Position numbers and translations under genes: made by a program | Source of the DNA: Vibrio algivorus | GTDB lineage: Bacteria; Pseudomonadota; Gammaproteobacteria; Enterobacterales; Vibrionaceae | Length of the DNA stretch: 64,000 bases | Assembly (NCBI RefSeq): GCF_002218005.2 | Contig: NZ_AP018678.1 | Coordinates: forward strand, 558,001-622,000 | Direction: 5' to 3' | Notes under the pieces: generated by a model | The model's input: the letters and a program-made list of their open reading frames with translations, nothing else | What the model was told of the DNA's origin: nothing | The model's database searches: none | In this document: in pieces, positions 62,762 through 64,000 of the stretch | Layout of the letters: the number at the start of each line of letters is the position of its first letter | How positions within the stretch are numbered: the first letter of the stretch is position 1

Positions 62762-64000
62762 ATGTTTGATAATTTAACCGAAAGACTGTCCGGTACGCTG
62801 AAAAATATTAGTGGTAAAGGGCGCTTAACAGAAGATAACATCAAAGATACTTTACGCGAAGTCCGTATGGCGTTGCTTGAAGCGGATGTTGCTCTTCCTG
62901 TTGTTCGTGATTTCGTAAAACAAGTAAAAGAGCGTGCTGTTGGTATTGAGGTTTCTAAATCTCTAACCCCAGGCCAAGAGTTTATTAAGATCGTTCAAGC
63001 TGAACTTGAGTCAGTGATGGGTGAATCGAACGAAGCACTAAATCTTGCGGCCCAACCACCTGCTGTCATTTTAATGGCAGGCTTACAAGGTGCGGGTAAA
63101 ACCACCAGTGTTGGTAAATTATCAAAATTATTAACCGAGCGCGATAAGAAAAAAGTGCTGGTGGTGTCTGCCGACGTTTATCGTCCTGCTGCGATCAAAC
63201 AGCTTGAAACTTTAGCGACCGAAGTAGGAACTGACTTCTTCCCATCAAGTGCAGACCAAAAGCCTATCGATATAGCCAACGCTGCCATCGATCATGCGAA
63301 GAAGAAATTCTATGACGTTGTGATTCTTGATACTGCTGGTCGTTTAGCGGTAGATGAAGAAATGATGTCTGAAATTAAAGACCTTCATCAAGCGATCAAG
63401 CCAGTAGAAACCTTATTTGTTGTTGATGCAATGACAGGTCAAGATGCTGCGAATACCGCAAAAGCATTTGGTGATGCTTTACCATTAACAGGTGTAATCC
63501 TAACTAAAGTTGATGGTGATGCTCGTGGTGGTGCTGCACTGTCAGTTCGTCATATTACAGGTAAGCCAATCAAGTTCTTGGGTGTCGGTGAGAAAACCGA
63601 TGCATTAGAAGCTTTCCATCCAGATCGTGTTGCTTCACGAATTCTAGGTATGGGCGATGTTCTGTCTCTTATTGAAGATCTAGAAAAGAATGTTGATAAA
63701 GCCAAAGCCGAAAAAATGGCGAAGAAGTTCAAGCAGAAGAAAGGCTTTGACTTAGAAGATTTCCGCGAGCAACTTGGCCAAATGAAAAACATGGGTGGCA
63801 TGGCCGGCATGATGAATAAATTGCCAGGTATGGGTAACTTACCTGCCAATGTAAAAGATCAAGTCGATGATAAAATGTTCACGCAAATGGAAGCGATGAT
63901 TAATTCGATGACCATGAAAGAGCGTGAACATCCTGAACTTATTAAAGGCTCACGTAAAAAACGTATCGCTGCCGGTTCGGGCACTCAAGTTCAAGACGTT
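62762..64000 (+). CDS. ffh: Signal recognition particle protein Ffh, 3' end beyond window
   Basis: Ffh binds 4.5S RNA and signal peptides and delivers ribosomes to FtsY. The frame opens with ATG at 62762 (MFDNLTERLSGTLKNISGKG) and stays open to the right edge, 413 codons with no stop. The N domain is followed by the GTPase domain with AGLQGAGKTTSVGKL near residue 107 and LDTAGRLAVDEEM, and by the methionine-rich M domain (MKNMGGMAGMMNKLPGMGNL). E. coli Ffh has 453 residues, so only about the last 45 are missing. Confidence 0.97.
   Translation, partial: MFDNLTERLSGTLKNISGKGRLTEDNIKDTLREVRMALLEADVALPVVRDFVKQVKERAVGIEVSKSLTPGQEFIKIVQAELESVMGESNEALNLAAQPPAVILMAGLQGAGKTTSVGKLSKLLTERDKKKVLVVSADVYRPAAIKQLETLATEVGTDFFPSSADQKPIDIANAAIDHAKKKFYDVVILDTAGRLAVDEEMMSEIKDLHQAIKPVETLFVVDAMTGQDAANTAKAFGDALPLTGVILTKVDGDARGGAALSVRHITGKPIKFLGVGEKTDALEAFHPDRVASRILGMGDVLSLIEDLEKNVDKAKAEKMAKKFKQKKGFDLEDFREQLGQMKNMGGMAGMMNKLPGMGNLPANVKDQVDDKMFTQMEAMINSMTMKEREHPELIKGSRKKRIAAGSGTQVQDV

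Overview
The window is a stretch of chromosomal core genome from a gammaproteobacterium, most likely a member of the Vibrionaceae. This rests on protein sequences that read as Vibrio-type orthologues (AlaS, GshA, RpoE, BarA/VarS, LuxS), on the gene order, on a tRNA-Ser/tRNA-Arg cluster directly after csrA, and on several families of short inverted-repeat elements with TATACCC or TATACCAA ends. A species cannot be named from the sequence alone. There is no prophage, integron, CRISPR array, insertion sequence with a transposase, or secretion or defence island.

Layout. 1-9.9 kb: a partial SIMPL-domain gene, serA, rpiA, fau, 6S RNA, zapA, ygfB, ubiH, ubiI, ytfK, ygfZ and sdhE. 9.8-22 kb: ygfX, nadB, the envelope-stress operon rpoE-rseA-rseB-rseC, lepA, lepB-rnc-era, recO-pdxJ-acpS. 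22-33 kb: barA (varS), rlmD, relA, mazG, pyrG, eno. 33-39 kb: ftsB-ispD-ispF-truD-surE-pcm-nlpD-rpoS. 39-47.8 kb: mutS, a two-gene TAXI-type TRAP transporter (the clearest accessory cargo), pncC, recA with a LexA box, recX. 47.9-52.5 kb: alaS, csrA and seven tRNA genes (Ser, Arg, Ser, then four Arg). 52.8-64 kb: an oxidoreductase, yqaA, an M16 protease lipoprotein, gshA, a lysozyme-fold lipoprotein, luxS, a CorC-type protein, ypjD and the start of ffh, which runs off the right edge.

Functionally the window concentrates global regulators: sigma-E with its anti-sigma system, sigma-S, 6S RNA, RelA and the SpoT modulator YtfK, the BarA kinase and its eventual target CsrA, LexA-controlled recA, and LuxS (AI-2). 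Translation quality control and RNA processing (LepA, Rnc, Era, RlmD, TruD, AlaS) and ubiquinone, isoprenoid, glutathione, NAD and pyridoxal biosynthesis fill most of the rest.

The parts that conserved genes do not explain are mainly intergenic. There are at least three families of non-autonomous inverted-repeat elements, found as full copies, half copies and bare-end palindromes. One supplies the last codons and stop of ygfX, another abuts the stop of fau, and a third forms a palindrome inside the TRAP operon. Other points are a possible unannotated small RNA upstream of ytfK, the apparent absence of pepP between ygfB and ubiH and of the aspartokinase gene between alaS and csrA, an amplified tRNA-Arg(ACG) cluster, and an unusual number of TTG start codons. 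I saw no wholly new multi-gene system.
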